Positions 1 through 15,000 are shown, numbered from the stretch's first letter. The stretch is 64,000 nt of DNA from Watersipora subatra (GCF_963576615.1 NC_088716.1:56553415-56617414), one strand, 5' to 3'. Translations and numbers: made by a program. Notes: a model not told the origin generated them from the letters alone.

Positions 1-3000
1 AACTTCTTAGACATCATTTAGTATCTTTACACAGCTTTATATACAGTCGAATCTTGAAATATGCGTTTAATTAGCCTTGTATATCCATCTACATGTACTC
101 GTATGCCAATCGAAATAATCCTATTTAAAAGGTTTGAAATTGAATAAGTGTGTTCAAAAACTAAAAACATCTTGCTATTAGTTTAAATTATAAAGATAGG
201 CGTTTTAAATAATCAATAATTCCATATATTTTATCAATGCATGATAAAAGGAAAGAAAGAATTATAATAGAGCCACAAAGATATTCAATCATCACATCAA
301 TTTGCCTTTTCAGCTGAACTTCCATCAGTTGCATTTATGAGAAAGCCTTCGCTGCCGAATAAACACACGATGTAAATCAGGCCGTGTTCTCTTTGTGCAC
401 TCTATATGTAGTAACAGCTTCCCCTAAACAATAGCTCGTATCCCTAGTTGTAGCTCATGTGTAGTAACAGCTTCCCCTAAACAACAGCTCATATCCCTAG
501 TTGTAGCTCATGTGTAGTAACAGCTTCCCCTAAACAACAGCTCGTATCCCTAGTTGTAGCTCATATGACAAACAAAGATTCGACTCGAATCATGGTCCGT
601 AAACCAAAAAATCGGGTATTGAGCGGCTCGTATATTGAGGTTTGACTGTAAAGCATTTATTCTAATACTATATGTAATTCCCTCAAGTACTCATCATTAA
701 ATTTTGAAGCTGTGAAACGAATTAAATAAAAGTTAATAGATTCCTCTCCGAATATTTGCTCCAACATACGACATTTCTAATAAAGAAAACAAATACCAGA
801 ATGGAATACCTCCAGATGCTGAGTAATTGCATAGACAGCCAATATAGGTTATATTATAATACCTGGGACGTGTTCCCTTCCCCTTCTCACAGTGATGCAG
901 CACAATATAGGTTATATTATAATACCTGGGATGTGGTCCCTTCCCCCTCTCACAGTGATGCAGCACAATATAGGTTATATTATAATACCTGGGATGTGTT
1001 CCCTTCCCCCTCTCACAATGATGCAGCACAATATAGTTTATATTATAATACCTGGGACGTGTTCCCTTCCCCCTCTCACAGTGATGCAGCACAATATAGG
1101 TTATATTATAATACCTGGGATGTGTTCCCTTCCCCCTCTCACAATGATGCAGCACAATATAGGTTATATTATAATACCTGGGACGTGTTCCCTTCCCCCT
1201 CTCACAGTGATGCAGCACAATATAGGTTATATTATAATACCTGGGATGTGTTCCCTTCCCCCTCTCACAATGATGCAGCACAATATAGTTTATATTATAA
1301 TACCTGGGACGTGTTCCCTTCCCCCTCTCACAGTGATGCAGCACAATATAGGTTATATTATAATACCTGGGATGTGTTCCCTTCCCCCTCTCACAATGAT
1401 GCAGCACAATATAGTTTATATTATAATACCTGGGACGTGTTCCCTTCCCCCTCTCACAGTGATGCAGCACAATATAGGTTATATTATAATACCTGGGACG
1501 TGTTCCCTTCCCCCTCTCACAGTGATGCAGCACAAATTTTATCCACTGCTCGGCGAATGATAATAGAATTTCATTCTTCTTTTGGCCACAGCCTGCAGCT
1601 ACCCTGTTAAATTCCTGTCAATAACGACTAAAATATGTAGTGTATTAATTACAGTAGATGCTCCTACAGCGTAAACAATCCGTTCCAGAAACGCTTACAA
1701 TAATATAGGAATTTTACATTATACCAACAGTAAAATACACATAAATTGCCTAATATGTTCCATGACCTTTTCAAACTTAACCCATTAGTCCTTCAAAATG
1801 AATAAACAGACTAGACTTACCTTTTTAATTTACTTTTAGAAACCGTAACTGTAGTATTATTGGTTTGTATCGACAACTTGTATTGTTTCTTATCACTTTC
1901 ACTCAGTTCTCGGTCCATGAATATAGTAATTTTACAATGAAAACACACGACCTCAATGTCAATTCCCTCGACTATCTTTTTATTTTAGACAGCAAAGCCT
2001 ATTTTTCAAGAAGGAAAACAATAACAACGTTTTATATGTATAAAATAAAGTGAAACAAAAACGCAACTTTACTTTAAGAGCGATGTCTATCTGTCTATCT
2101 GTCTGTCCACCTATCCATCGAACAGGTTCAAGGTTATGATAGAATACAGCTTTCAACGATATTCCAACTCATGACATTCAGATCAGTAGATAACCACTCT
2201 AACACATGCACGGAATAATTGCACGACTACTCTACTTGTTATCTGTGCTCTATCAACACACCTTCTGACAATTTCTCATAGCGAAACAGACTGCCAGGGT
2301 ACTAGTTTTTATATAATAGAGGTAACAATATACGCCATTTTTTCTCGAAAACGACAGGTGGGAAAGAGATATTTCAAGGGCGTTATTCAAATCCAATCTC
2401 AGAACTTTTGCTGACTTCACACTTTACATTATATGAATTTTTTTTCCGTTGTACAAAGCAACAACTTTCTATAAATTCTTTACGTTATACGGAATTGTTG
2501 GAATGTTATAGGAGCGTCTAATGTACTATTAAATATGTAGCGTATTAAATACTATTAGAGTAATAAGATTAGACTAGCCTGAGAGACTAACATTGAAAAA
2601 GATCTTGTAGCGATGTTGATATGCAAATGATTATGGAAACATCAAGCCGCTACCTGGAGAAACTCGAAGCCAAAGGAATAGCACTGATGTAGAGTCTCTT
2701 TGTAAGCAGATTTAACAGTCTTCCTATCAGCGTCTGTATCAAGACTCTGCAGGTCTGTGCTGTCCAACTGATTTTCTACATGCTCTATCGCCGTTTTTAC
2801 ACCCTTTGCCAATTCAAATGCATTTGCCTGTAAATGAGCAAAGAACTCGTGGGGCTAACAATACGGCTCAGAAGATACACCGGCAAAAGGAATGGATAAT
2901 TATTAACAACCAGTATGCTGACATTGAGAGAACAGGCGTAATAACTATGTGTACAATTATTCGTAGATGTGCACATGGTGTTGCTTGGTGCAGCGGTAGC

Positions 3001-6000
3001 AAACTTCGAATCCATTTGGCTTCAAAATTGTTTGACTTTGAATTCACTTGGCTTTGAATTCACTTGGCTTCAAATTTGAATACCTTGGTTTGATTCATAT
3101 GCAATGCAATATTTTTTCCTGACATTTTCGGGATGGTTTTAAACAGATGGCCAGACACGCCTTTTATTATAGAAAAAACTGATGATTGCCCTTACTCTCA
3201 GGTCACTCCAGGCTTCAGCAATGGCTTGATGGCATGTTGTTTGCTCATTCACCAACTCGACCGCGTCTCTCGTAACTTCACAGAAAGTTTTTCGTTGCTT
3301 TGACAGCAATGAAGAGTGGGCGACTATAAGGAAAAGACCTCTTACCTAGAAAAGAACACGAAGAGCTTGTTTTTTGTCTGGCTATTTTACAAGTTTTCAG
3401 TATTTACTGCATTTAAAAGGCTGCCAGAAAAGAGGAGCTAAAGACCATGACAAACTGATGCTATTCAGGTGAAACTAACGCCGCTCAGGTTGACAAGAAT
3501 ATGCAGGTGAAGCATTATTTCTATAGTCAAGAATGTATGAGTAAAAACAGCATAATCCTTATTGGTGAGAGCGTGCAAGGAGACTTACACAGTTCTTGTT
3601 GATGACACCTAGTAGCTTCAACAGTATTATTATTATTATTGTGTTTAAATGTTAAGATTTAGAGATGAATAATATGAACACGATAGAAAAGAGAGCAGAG
3701 GAAAAATGGCAAAATGGAAAAAGGCATATATTGTAGACATTCCTATATCGTATATTTCCTATAACGTAAATTCCAGATAACGTAAAAAATTTATGTAAAG
3801 TTTTTGCTTCGTACTACGTAAAATATTCCATATAACGAAAAGCGCCAAGTCGGGCGAGTTGTCAAATTCGATTTGAACGTTAATCTATCTCGCCGCACTT
3901 GCGAAAGAAAAAACGACGCGCATATAGCGTTATACCTAATATATGTATATATACAACTTTTGCAACAATCTAGTTTGTCGTGATAGATCGCCAGATGTGT
4001 CAACAAAACAGAGAATAGGGTAGCTGTGCATTGGTCATAAACACAAATGCGATCGATTGGTGCAGACGCTATGGCGTCGGTCCACCGATCCGAATGTCAT
4101 GAGTTGGAGTATCATCGGAAATTATCTTTTATCTTAACCATGACCCCACGACCAATAGGTAGTACTGCTTTTTTTTTGTCAGATATTTCGTTGTTTTGCT
4201 TTGTTGTAGACGTATAAAATATTTGTTATTAGTTTTACTTTGCAAGTACAATTTGCCGTTTAGAAAAATAAGCAAATCGTTGCAAATGAACGTCGAAGAT
4301 GTGCGCTCCCATCAAGTTATCGTAGAATTACCGCAATCATGATCTATAAAACCAGAGAGATTGATCATGAAAAAAAGAGAAGTTGTTGATGCAAACCAAT
4401 AATACTGCAGTCACAGTACAGCCCACAAATTAAAAAAGTTGTGTCAAGTTTTTCCTTTTTGCATGGCCAAAAGGGGTGAGTTTAGAAAGATCTTAGAGTG
4501 GATTAGGCAATTTGCATGCATTTTACTGTTTCTATAATGTAATATCCTTATAATGTAAACATTCCAGGAACGAATTATTTACATTGTTGGAGCGCATACT
4601 GTATTGTGAATGAGAAGAGTGTGGGACACGGGAGCAAGTGGGAAGAACAGCGGATCAGTAAATAAGGAAACATCCGGAATATAGAAGTAAAATTAACAAA
4701 GAAGAGGAACAGAGAGCTGACAGATGTAAAATTAGACAGAATCAAAGGAAAACATGTCAAAAGGAGCAAAAACATGAAATAGGAATGTTGTCTAGCAGTC
4801 AAGCAGAAGGCATGTTTGTGGTAGCCATGGATGTGAAGTCTGTAGGTTCGAAGGCCCGAATCTAGCCTGTCTTGACAAGCTGTTGTTTTTGCGTAGTTGT
4901 CCCCCGTTGAGCGGCGAGCAACAACAGCTTGTCACAAGACGTACTGCACCTGATGCATCAGCTGCACTTATAAGGAGTTATTCTCTTCCGTCTATGCGGC
5001 TTGGTTGCGATGTTATGTCGGTCGCTCCATTGGTAATCATAACGAATTTTGCGCAAAAATTTATGTAGAAAAATAAGATTATAACGTTTAACCAGCGACC
5101 AGTCTCTGCGGTAAACTTTAGTAGAACTTGAGAACTTAGGCAACAACAGCGACTAAACATGTCGTTATTTGTGCGCTCAGTCAGTTTTAATTCTATTTTT
5201 GTATCAGTCAGTTTTATTTGTTCTAATGGATTTTATTTTGAGTTTATTTTATTCTTAAGTTCTACTAAAGTTTATCACAAAAACTGGTCTTTGGTTAAAC
5301 GTTGTAATCTTGTTTTTTTTCTACATAAATTTTTGCGTGAAATCCGTTATGATTACCAATGGAGCGACCGACATAACATCGCGGCCAAGCCGCGTAGACG
5401 GAAGAGAACAACTCTCTATAAGTGCAGCTGATGCTTCAGGTGCAGTACGTCTTGTGACAAGCTGTCGTTGCTCGCCGCTCGACGGGGGGACAACTACGCA
5501 AAAACAACAGCTTGTCAAGACAGGCTGCCCAAATCATACAAAGCAGTTTTGGTCGCAATTAGTTTTTGCTATGCCTTCTATACTATGCCACAACCTTCTA
5601 TACAATGAGCGCTGCTTTTATTCTGGATTACAAGACATTGCTTTGTATTCTCACTCGTTTATCAGTATCAACAGTAGCAGTAGTACTCGCTATTAGTAGC
5701 GGTAGTACTTGCTATCAGTAGCGGGAGTACTTGCTATCAGTAGCGGCAGTACTTGCTATCAGTAGCGGCAGTGCTTGTTATCAGTAGCGGCCGTACTTGC
5801 TATCAGTAGCGGCAGTACTTGCTATCTGTAGCGGCAGTGCTTGCAATCAGTAGCGGCAGTACTTGCTATCAGTAGCAGTAGTACTCGCTATCAGTAGCAG
5901 TAGTACTCGCTATCAGTAGCGGCAGTGCTTGCTATCAGTAGTAGCAGTGCTTGCTATCAGTAGCAGTAGTACTCGCTATCAGTAGCGGCAGTACTTGCTA

Positions 6001-9000
6001 TCAGTAGCAGTAGTACTAGCTATTAGTAGCAATAGTACTTGCTATCAGTAGAGGTAGTACTTACTATCAGTAGCAGCAGTGCTTGCTATCAGTAGTGGCA
6101 TTACTTGCTATCAGTAGCGCCTGTATTTGCTATAAGTAGTGGCAGTGCTTGCTATCAGTAGCGGCTGTACTTGCTATCAGTAGCGGCAGTACTTGCTATC
6201 AGTAGCAGTAGTACTCGCTATCAGTAGCAGTAGTACTTGCTGTCAGTAGTGGCAGTACTTGCTATTAGTAGCGGCAGTGCTTGTTATCAGTAGCAGCAGT
6301 ACTTGCTATCAGTAGTGGCAGTACTCACTATTAGTAGCAATAATAACACCGTACTGTATACCAATAATATTGGTAAGATTTGTGAAAAACTCACTCCAAT
6401 GTGTGATAGAGCTATAGTAGTTTCCGTCTTTGGTTCAACGCTGATAACCTCACCCTCCCAAAAGTTTGCATCCTCACCAGTGTTACTAAGCAACAGATAA
6501 CCTAAAGTAAAAAAGGAAGAGAAAAGAGAGAGGCAAATTGATAATTCGCACGTTTTATAAACGGAGCGCCTATTGAGTTAGACACTCTAACCAAGTCTGA
6601 GAGCTTCATACCCCATTTCTGTAGATTAAAAAACCGAAATTTACCTTCTCTTGAAGCCTCGGCAGCGACATCCTCCCGACCACAGGTAACATCTAAGAGG
6701 GCGAGTAGAGTCTGTTTATCATCTTTGATGCAGTCAGGTGCGAGTATGATGTAGTTGGCTGTGTGAGGTACTATCACCTGATCAGCAATTCCATAGAGTT
6801 ACTTATGTAGAAATCAACTTATTGAGCATTAATTGAAACTAAATCAGGTGTTATAATGGGCTATGACTAGTACTGCAGTCAAACCTCTACATGCCAATTT
6901 TCAAACGCATTATGTGAATTTTAAGCAAATATTTGACTCCAGCCCCATAACAATTTACAATATTTGAAGTTGAAGGTGTTGTTAGAGTAGGTTATGTTCT
7001 GTACCTCTATCATCTCTCTGCCTCTTCCCTATACATTGCCAAACTTCACCTGTACTCATGTGTCTCTAAAGTACATCAACACAAACCTTCTTTTATTAAA
7101 AGCTTGTTAACTAATTTATTTTTTAAATCTCCGTTATGATGTGTTTGTTTGTGCAATGTTCTAACTGCAATGTTCATCAAGGAATTAGCAACACGAATTA
7201 ACTTAGGTTTAGAAACTGTGGAACCAATTAAACGAATTACGGTTTACTCTTCAAATGAATACAAAACGAATAAAATTCCTAAGAAGAGGTTCGACTGTAC
7301 AAGTTGTACTAGATCGACACTAAGAAATAGTGATATAGAAGTTCCCTTCACCATGCCAGCATGTAGGATTAATGACACCATGCAGAAAGGCACCTACAAT
7401 AGCTTGTTATACTGTGCTATCTAAACATGGCGCTATGCACGCAGCACTCGCCATGGCTTGTCATCTTCATCTATAATTCTATATATTCATGAGATGTTGT
7501 ACCAAACACTGTCCATTGAACACTTTACTAACATATATGGATATGCCAACAAGTAGTAAGCACTCACCCTGACATGTTTTGTGGATTGAAGAACTCTCAT
7601 CAGGTCAATGGACTTGATCTTCACCTCAAACTCTGCTGATATTTCAAGATCCTTGCGCAGTTGCTTAGCAAATCCTAAAGCTTTGGATGCCCACTCTCTC
7701 TTTCTTGTGAAAAGGGTTTTAATTTCTCTACATGTCTTAATAAGCATTTGCCTGTAACCAAAGAGCACCCTGTTTATGTAGCAGTACATGCTACACGCAA
7801 TACAGCAGGTCACTGTAGATTATCTGACACTGCAGAGAACCAGACACTGTAGAGAACCAGAGACTGTTGAGAACCGACAATGCAGAAAATCAGACACTGC
7901 AGCGAACCAGACACCATAGACAAAAAGACACTAGAGAACAAGAGACTGTAGAGAATGAGACATTGCAGCGAATCAGACACTAGAAAACCAGACACTAGAA
8001 AACCAGACACAAGAAAACCAGACACTAGAAAACCAGACACTAGAGAACCAGATACTGTAGAAAACCAGATACTGTAGAGAACCAGACACTACAAAACCAG
8101 ACACTGTACAGAACCAGACACTAGAGAACCAAAGACTGTAGAAAACCAGAGACTAGCGAACCAGAGACTGTAGAGAACTAGACACTGTACAGAACCAGAC
8201 ACTAGAGAACCAAAGACAGTAGTAAACCAGAGACTGTAGCGAACCAGAGACTGTAGAGAACCAGACACTGTACAGAACCAGACACTAGAGAACCAAAGAC
8301 TGTAGAGAACCAGAAACTGTAGCGAACCAGAGACTGTAGAGAACCAGACACTGTACAGAACCAGACACTAGAGAACCAAAGACTGTAGAGAACCAGAAAC
8401 TGTAGCGAACCAGAGACTGTAGAGAACCAGACACTGTAGAGAACCAGAGACTGTAGAGAACTAGAAACTAGAGAACCAGAGACTGTAGAGAACCAGACAC
8501 TGTAGAAAATCGGACACTGCAGCGAACCAGACACCATAGAGAAAAAGACACTATAGAGAACCAGAGACTGTAGAGAATAAGACATTGTAGAGAAACTGAC
8601 ACTAGAGAAGCAGAGACTGTACAGAACCAGACACTAGAATACCAAACACTGTAGAAAACCAGAGACTGTAAAGAACCAGACACTGTAAAGAACCAGAGAA
8701 TATAAAGAATTGGATACGTTAGATGCATATACCGCAGAGAATAGCTACCGTAAAACGTCTAATTGAACGCCATGACGCTCTATTTTTCAACTCTTCCACT
8801 ATAGTGGTGGCCAATTGGGAGCGGCGTTCAAATAGAGGTTGGCGGTGTATTTTTCAAACAGCTCGTCAGTATTTTTGGAAGATACATTTAGCCCTAACAC
8901 GGGTGAAGTGAATGTTGCCTATATTTTGCTCTCTTTTTTCGGCGTAGTGATATTAAACCTTTTGGATGCAGTAAATCTGCTAACTTACCTCTAACTTGTC

Positions 9001-12000
9001 AAAGATCCTTTAATAAATGTGCATCGAGAAATAGCTCTAGCAGTTAATATCTATTGGTTGCAATTGAACTGCGATGATATTATAGCCTGTGTCCTTCTTT
9101 GCAATCTGTTGGCATTTTCAATTTTTATTTCATTTTAAATTTGAAGACATATATTTATTTTATGTCTATATTTAACATTGCTGAATAAAAGCTCATTGCA
9201 CTCACTGATATGTTTGCTACAGTTTACAGCCAAAACTAGCTTTTTATGTGCAATAGAAGTGGAGTTATGAGCATCGATTCATTGTAAGCTGAGTTGAGAT
9301 AGCCGCAAAAATGCTATTGAACAACATGCAATAAATCTGCTTATTTAGAAGTTACACAACAATAATCTATCAAATGATACAAATATATATTCATGAACAA
9401 GTGACATAAACGAACCATACTTATATTACAAGCAGACACTAAAAGTAACATTTTTCAAACAATATTTTCATTGTTGCTTTCGATGAAACGAACATCTAGT
9501 TGTCTAATACCTTCCACAATATCTTCAGGCTTCAATTCTTCTTCTGAACTGCTGAACTAGTCGATATTAGCGTTTAAATAATTTTTTAGCAGAGCAAAAC
9601 TTTTACGCGCTGCATTTAGCACTAATGCAATGTATAAAAGTTTGCTTGCTAGCGTAATCTTTGGTCCAAAATTTGCGAACCGGGTTTTATATACATGTCC
9701 TTCAAAGTATTAGGACCGCATTAAACAAAGAACTACTATTAGCCCGAGACAGTAGTAATTTATATTATGTTGCTTTCAAAGTTCATCCACCATCGTAAAT
9801 GTAAGCCTTTTTTTTATATATTTAGGCTACTTCGAAGTAGAAAGGCTGCGTTAAACAGGGAGCTACTACTAGCCTGAGGTGTTGCTTTCAAAGTTTTAAC
9901 GGAAAAATGAAAAGCTATGGAATTAGACGAGAGAATTAAATGTTATTGATATAAACAATTCATTATTAATATAATATTGTGGACACTTTTTTTACTTATC
10001 AGTTGATTTTATGGACTCGTAAAGATCAAATAATGTCAAAGTGGTGGTCAAATGGAGGGGGCGTTCAAATGGAGAGTGGCGGTCTATTATTCAACCCTTC
10101 TCTCAGGCTGGCGGTCAATTGAAAGTGGCATTCAATTAGAGGTGGCGTTCAATTAGAGGTTTTACTGTAAATACTGGTTCACTATATCGCTGCATGTCGG
10201 AGTTGTCCTTTCAAAATTCATCCTCAACTATGTGTACCAGGGATCGATAGCATCGACGAAGCAACGTGGATATGTCGAGAAAGTTTGCAGCTGTCAAACT
10301 TTCCTGATATTTCGCCGAGCATCAATGACAACCTGTACTATGCATACGATTTCAGCAAAGGTAATTCACTGTGGCGGATAGCATGATTTATTTATTTCTG
10401 TTGAGGATAGAAGCTGACTAGTATTTGATTCGAGCACGCAGAAACAAGAGGTTTCTTCGAGAAAAATTAAAAAGAAAAATGAGAACACTAAGTCACGGAG
10501 TATTTGCTGATGCAAACGCGGATAGGTTTGTGATAGCGTGAACACCGTCATCATAGACGATCATCAAACTATTTGGTATCAACGCCAAGATACGGCGATA
10601 TAGCGTGAACCGACCTTTAGATACTAACCTGTAATGAGCTGTTGTACAGTAATCGTCAGTCAAGTGCTCCATATCAGAATCAATGTTGCAGAATGGATCA
10701 TTGGTGGGTGAGCATGGGCTATCCAAAAAGACAGTTGGATTACTGTTGAACAAAGCTCTATCTAGCTCCTGCTCTAGCTCATTCTGTATCCATTGTAGCA
10801 GCATGGAGCACATGCCACTGTCAATATATAAACAAAAGGCTTGGGATGCATCATACAGACAACTCATTAGCAATCAGCAGCAGGTAGTTAACAAAAAAAT
10901 TGCACGCACCAGAAGCGTTTGCTCGCCTCAGCCATGCCTCCAGTTATGAATGGACAAATCTCTTTGCAGAAGCTCCACTCTTCTTCGAGAAAAACCTTCA
11001 ACTGATGGGCGGTTGTCTCTTTCTTAAGGGTATCCATGCCGTATTCAACGTAGCCAAAATATACCTCGATTATTTCTTTCAAGTCATTGTTGAACCGCTC
11101 GATGTTTCTCTCAAAGAGTTCATCAGTGATCGCGTACTTCTTAGTAACAGGGGAGAGAATGTACTGGTAAGATTGCTTCACAGAAATGGCAACCTTGGCT
11201 GTCTCAGAACACTCGTGAACAACCTGCAAATATCAACATATGATTCCAAAATGGACAACTACAACTCAAGATGTCTACACAATCATTCATTCTACTTTCG
11301 ACCAAGAATAGAGTAAGATCCTTAGTTTTACCTGTCTGATGATGGGCAGTGATGGGTTGTCCACATGCTGCTCCAGTCGTAGCCTGAGACACTCGTGAGT
11401 GAGATCGAGTGGAAACCTTGCGAGGAAGACAAACATAGGAATGATGCTGGGCAACTTCATGCTTTGCCATTCAGGATAAAGAGTGAAAAATCCATCCATT
11501 GCATCTCGTTCTTGCACCTTTTGGTCTGCTGTTATGACATCTCCATCAGAGGAAAGTGGTAGGACATCACAGTGCTTTACATGCGGAGAGACCAACTGGA
11601 TAACAACAACAGAAAGTTATGTGAATAATATATAATACAGAAAGGTACAATACAGACATACATGTATATGATAAAGATATACACGATACAGATATGCATG
11701 ACACAGATGTGTGGTATGTCAGGGACATTATATAAGTACACCGGGGTAGGTCAGGGGAATTATATCAGTACACCGTGGTAGGTCAGGTGAATTATATCAG
11801 TACACTACGGTAGGTCAGGGGAATTATATAAGTACACCGGGGTGGGTCAGGTAAATTATATCAGTACAATGTGGTAGGTCAAGTGAATTATATCAGTGCA
11901 CTGTGTAGATCAAGTGAATTATATCAGTACACTGTGGTAGGTCAGGTGAATTATGTAAGTACACCGGAGTGGGTCAGGTAAATCATATCAGTACAATGTG

Positions 12001-15000
12001 GTAAGTCAGGTGAATTATATCAGTGCACTGCGGTAGGTCAAGTGAATTATATCAGTGCACTGTGTAGATCAAGTGAATTATATCAGTACACCGTGGTAGG
12101 TCAGGTGAATTATATTAGTACACTGTGGTAGGTCAGGTGAATTATATAAGAACACCGGGGTAGGTCAGGTAAATCTTAGCAGTACAATGTGGTAGGTCAG
12201 GTGAATTATATCAGTACACTGTGGTAGGTCAGGTGAATTATATAAATACACCGGGGTAGGTCAAGTGAATTATATCAGTACACTGTGGTAGGTCAAGTGA
12301 AGTATATAAGTACACCGGGGTAGGTCAAGTGAATTATATAAGTACACTGTGGTAGGTCAAGTGAATTATATAAGTACACTGTGGTAGGTCAAGTGAAGTA
12401 TATAAGTACACCGGGGTAGGTCAAGTGAAGTATATCAGTACACTGTGGTAGGTCAAGTGAAGTATATAAGTACACCGGGGTAGGTCAAGTGAAGTATATC
12501 AGTACAATGTGTAGTGTGTCAGTTAGAATGTTTGGCTAGTAAAAATCTTGTATAGATTAGTCACACTGTCCAGATGTTTGTATAATATAATGTTTAACAT
12601 ATAATATAATGTTTAATGCTAATATAAAAATCAGTCTTTGTATCTGCATTTATTGCTGTTTAATTTAAGAGTAAATGAGTATATCTTATGTCATAACTCT
12701 TACAACACCCGTGTAAATGAGGAAACGTAGAACATATAATTTATATATCAAACTTGAGTAACATAGATAAAGGCTATATAAAACAGTATTGATAGTTCAG
12801 AGGTGTTAGATGTAGCCATGTTTCACTGTAGTTACTCTCCTAGCGCTTACAAAACTTTCATATCTTACAATACTCTCCTATATACTTACAGTGCTAATAG
12901 TGACTACATGATGTACTTACCATACTCTCCTATATACTGACAGTACTAATTGTGACTATATGATGTACTTACATTACTCTTCTATATACTTACAGTACTA
13001 ACTGTGACTATATGATGTACTTACATTACTCTTCTATATACCTACAGTATTAATTGTGACTATATGATGTACTTACATTATTCTTCTATATACTCACAGT
13101 ACTAATAGTTACTATACGATGTACTTATAATACTCTCCAATATACATGTACTTACAGTACTAATAGCAACTATATGATGTACTTACAATTCTCTCTTATA
13201 TACTTACAGTAGTAATGGTGACTATATGATGTATTTACAATATTCTCCAATATACTTACAGTGCTCATGGTGACTATATGATGTACTTAAAGTACTCTCC
13301 TATATACTTACAGTTCTAATCGTAACTATATGATGTACTTACAACACTATCCTATATACTTACAGTGCTAATAATGACTATATGATGTACTTACAATACT
13401 CTCCGATACACTTACATGACCGAGCTCCATGACGGGCTCCAGTTCCAGTTTAGCGACAGCATATTTTGCCTTTAGTCCAGGTCTGAGCAAGGCAGGTGAC
13501 CTACTTTTTATCATATCTAACACGCTGCTTTTTCTACAAATTCAGATGCATCAAGCATTGGACAGACAGGAAGATGAGAGTAGAGGTGTGAATGTATGTG
13601 GCCAAAGTGACATCTCAGTAATTTATTTCTTCTTTAAAACAAGGAAACTGTTTTCATATTTACGTTTGGAGAAGATGCAACGATCTACAGCACTTACAAC
13701 ACCTAGCTAGTTGATCACACTGTTAGCGCATCCGTGCAAGCAAAGTTTCAATTAAATCAGAACATTAAAAATGCCATGGAGATTATCAACCAAAGGTGAT
13801 CTATTCTAAGTCAAGGCATGATATACATAAACATAATGTGAGACACGAAGCGTGTCTTCTTATGAAATGCACTTGAATCTGCAAGACAATGTCACTGACA
13901 CAAGACTGACACCCAACACTAAACATAGATACCAACCTAAGAATCCTGTCTACTTCTGGCCTGTAGAAGGAGGTGGGTGAGGCCTGTATGTCTACGGTAG
14001 AAAATGGTGTGGATATAAACATGTGTCTGCTATCGCCACTCGTGCCAGGAGAGGTGAGTTGGGAGGCACTGGTACTTGGACTGCTGGACAGAGCTCCGCT
14101 TTCAAATCGCACCTTCTATAAATTAAATGGCGGAATGATATACCATATAGCGCATCTACTCTGTACTCTTGTATAGTGTACTAGAAACTTATGCACTATA
14201 TACGTACCATTGTAAACTGTGCAAAAGTACATACGTAACACATCTCTACACATACAAAACGTAATTTGAAAGAGAAATCGGCATCATGCAGAAGGATGAG
14301 GTGTATACAGTACAATGTGAGGTTTTAACCAAAATCCATAACAGAGAGCTGTTCAAAGTTATCTGTTTGAATTTACAAACAATCTTCCTCATTACAAATA
14401 GAGTAAATAATTTTATTCCTGTCCAAGACTAGAAAACCATTTTTAAGTAATTTTACATTACTTCACACCATAAACTGAATATTAAAAGAACAGGCAATAT
14501 ACAAAGAACAATGAATTTATCAAAGTATTCTATTAATAAAGGAGGTTAAGCTGAGCTGAGGCTAAAGTGAGCTGAGGCTAGGATGGCAGCCTGTTCCCAG
14601 CCCTGTCCAATCAAATTTTTGGGTAAAATAACGAAGCACAAGAATAGCTTGTATTTTATGCCAATGAAATAAAATAATACACGCAGGTATTATTCTATTG
14701 TTTTGTAAGTTTCCGTACAATGTAAAATTTTTCGTATGTTTTAGTAAACATTACGAAAAATTTAAAAGTAGGTATTTTGTAAGCCACAGTAGACAAATCT
14801 GCATACAATAGTTAAATGCTAAAGATAATGAGTAATAGTGCCAGTTGGCTTATTTTGAGTGTGTTTGAGTTTAAAATTTTTGGTCAATATCCAAATAAAA
14901 AAATTTTTTTAATGTTTGTTCCAAGTAAAATTTGTTTGAGAGCTGATACATTTGAAAACTGAGGTTGAACTGGAAATATGTACATAAAAAGTTGTTTCCT

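Noticed and set aside
733-1610. Long ORFs on both strands across the 63-bp array, and its CRISPR-like look
   Set aside because: A 63-bp unit keeps any stop-free frame open. The minus-strand frame is explained by MAP3K4 exon 21. There are no unique spacers, and the context is eukaryotic.
2084-2112. TCTATCTGTC-type microsatellite
   Set aside because: Real but only about 30 bp, too minor to annotate as a separate feature.
4883-5696. Several short ORFs with TNGATDITS or APLVIIT
   Set aside because: They are mirror images in the two arms of a foldback element and share no gene features.
6502-6644. Read-through of MAP3K4 exon 17 ([15 protein letters not shown]...)
   Set aside because: It follows a donor (GAAG|GTAAAT), has no family similarity, and phase is restored only by splicing to exon 18.
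7810-8728. ORFs with [12 protein letters not shown] repeats
   Set aside because: Translation of the 17-bp satellite. No start or splice context.
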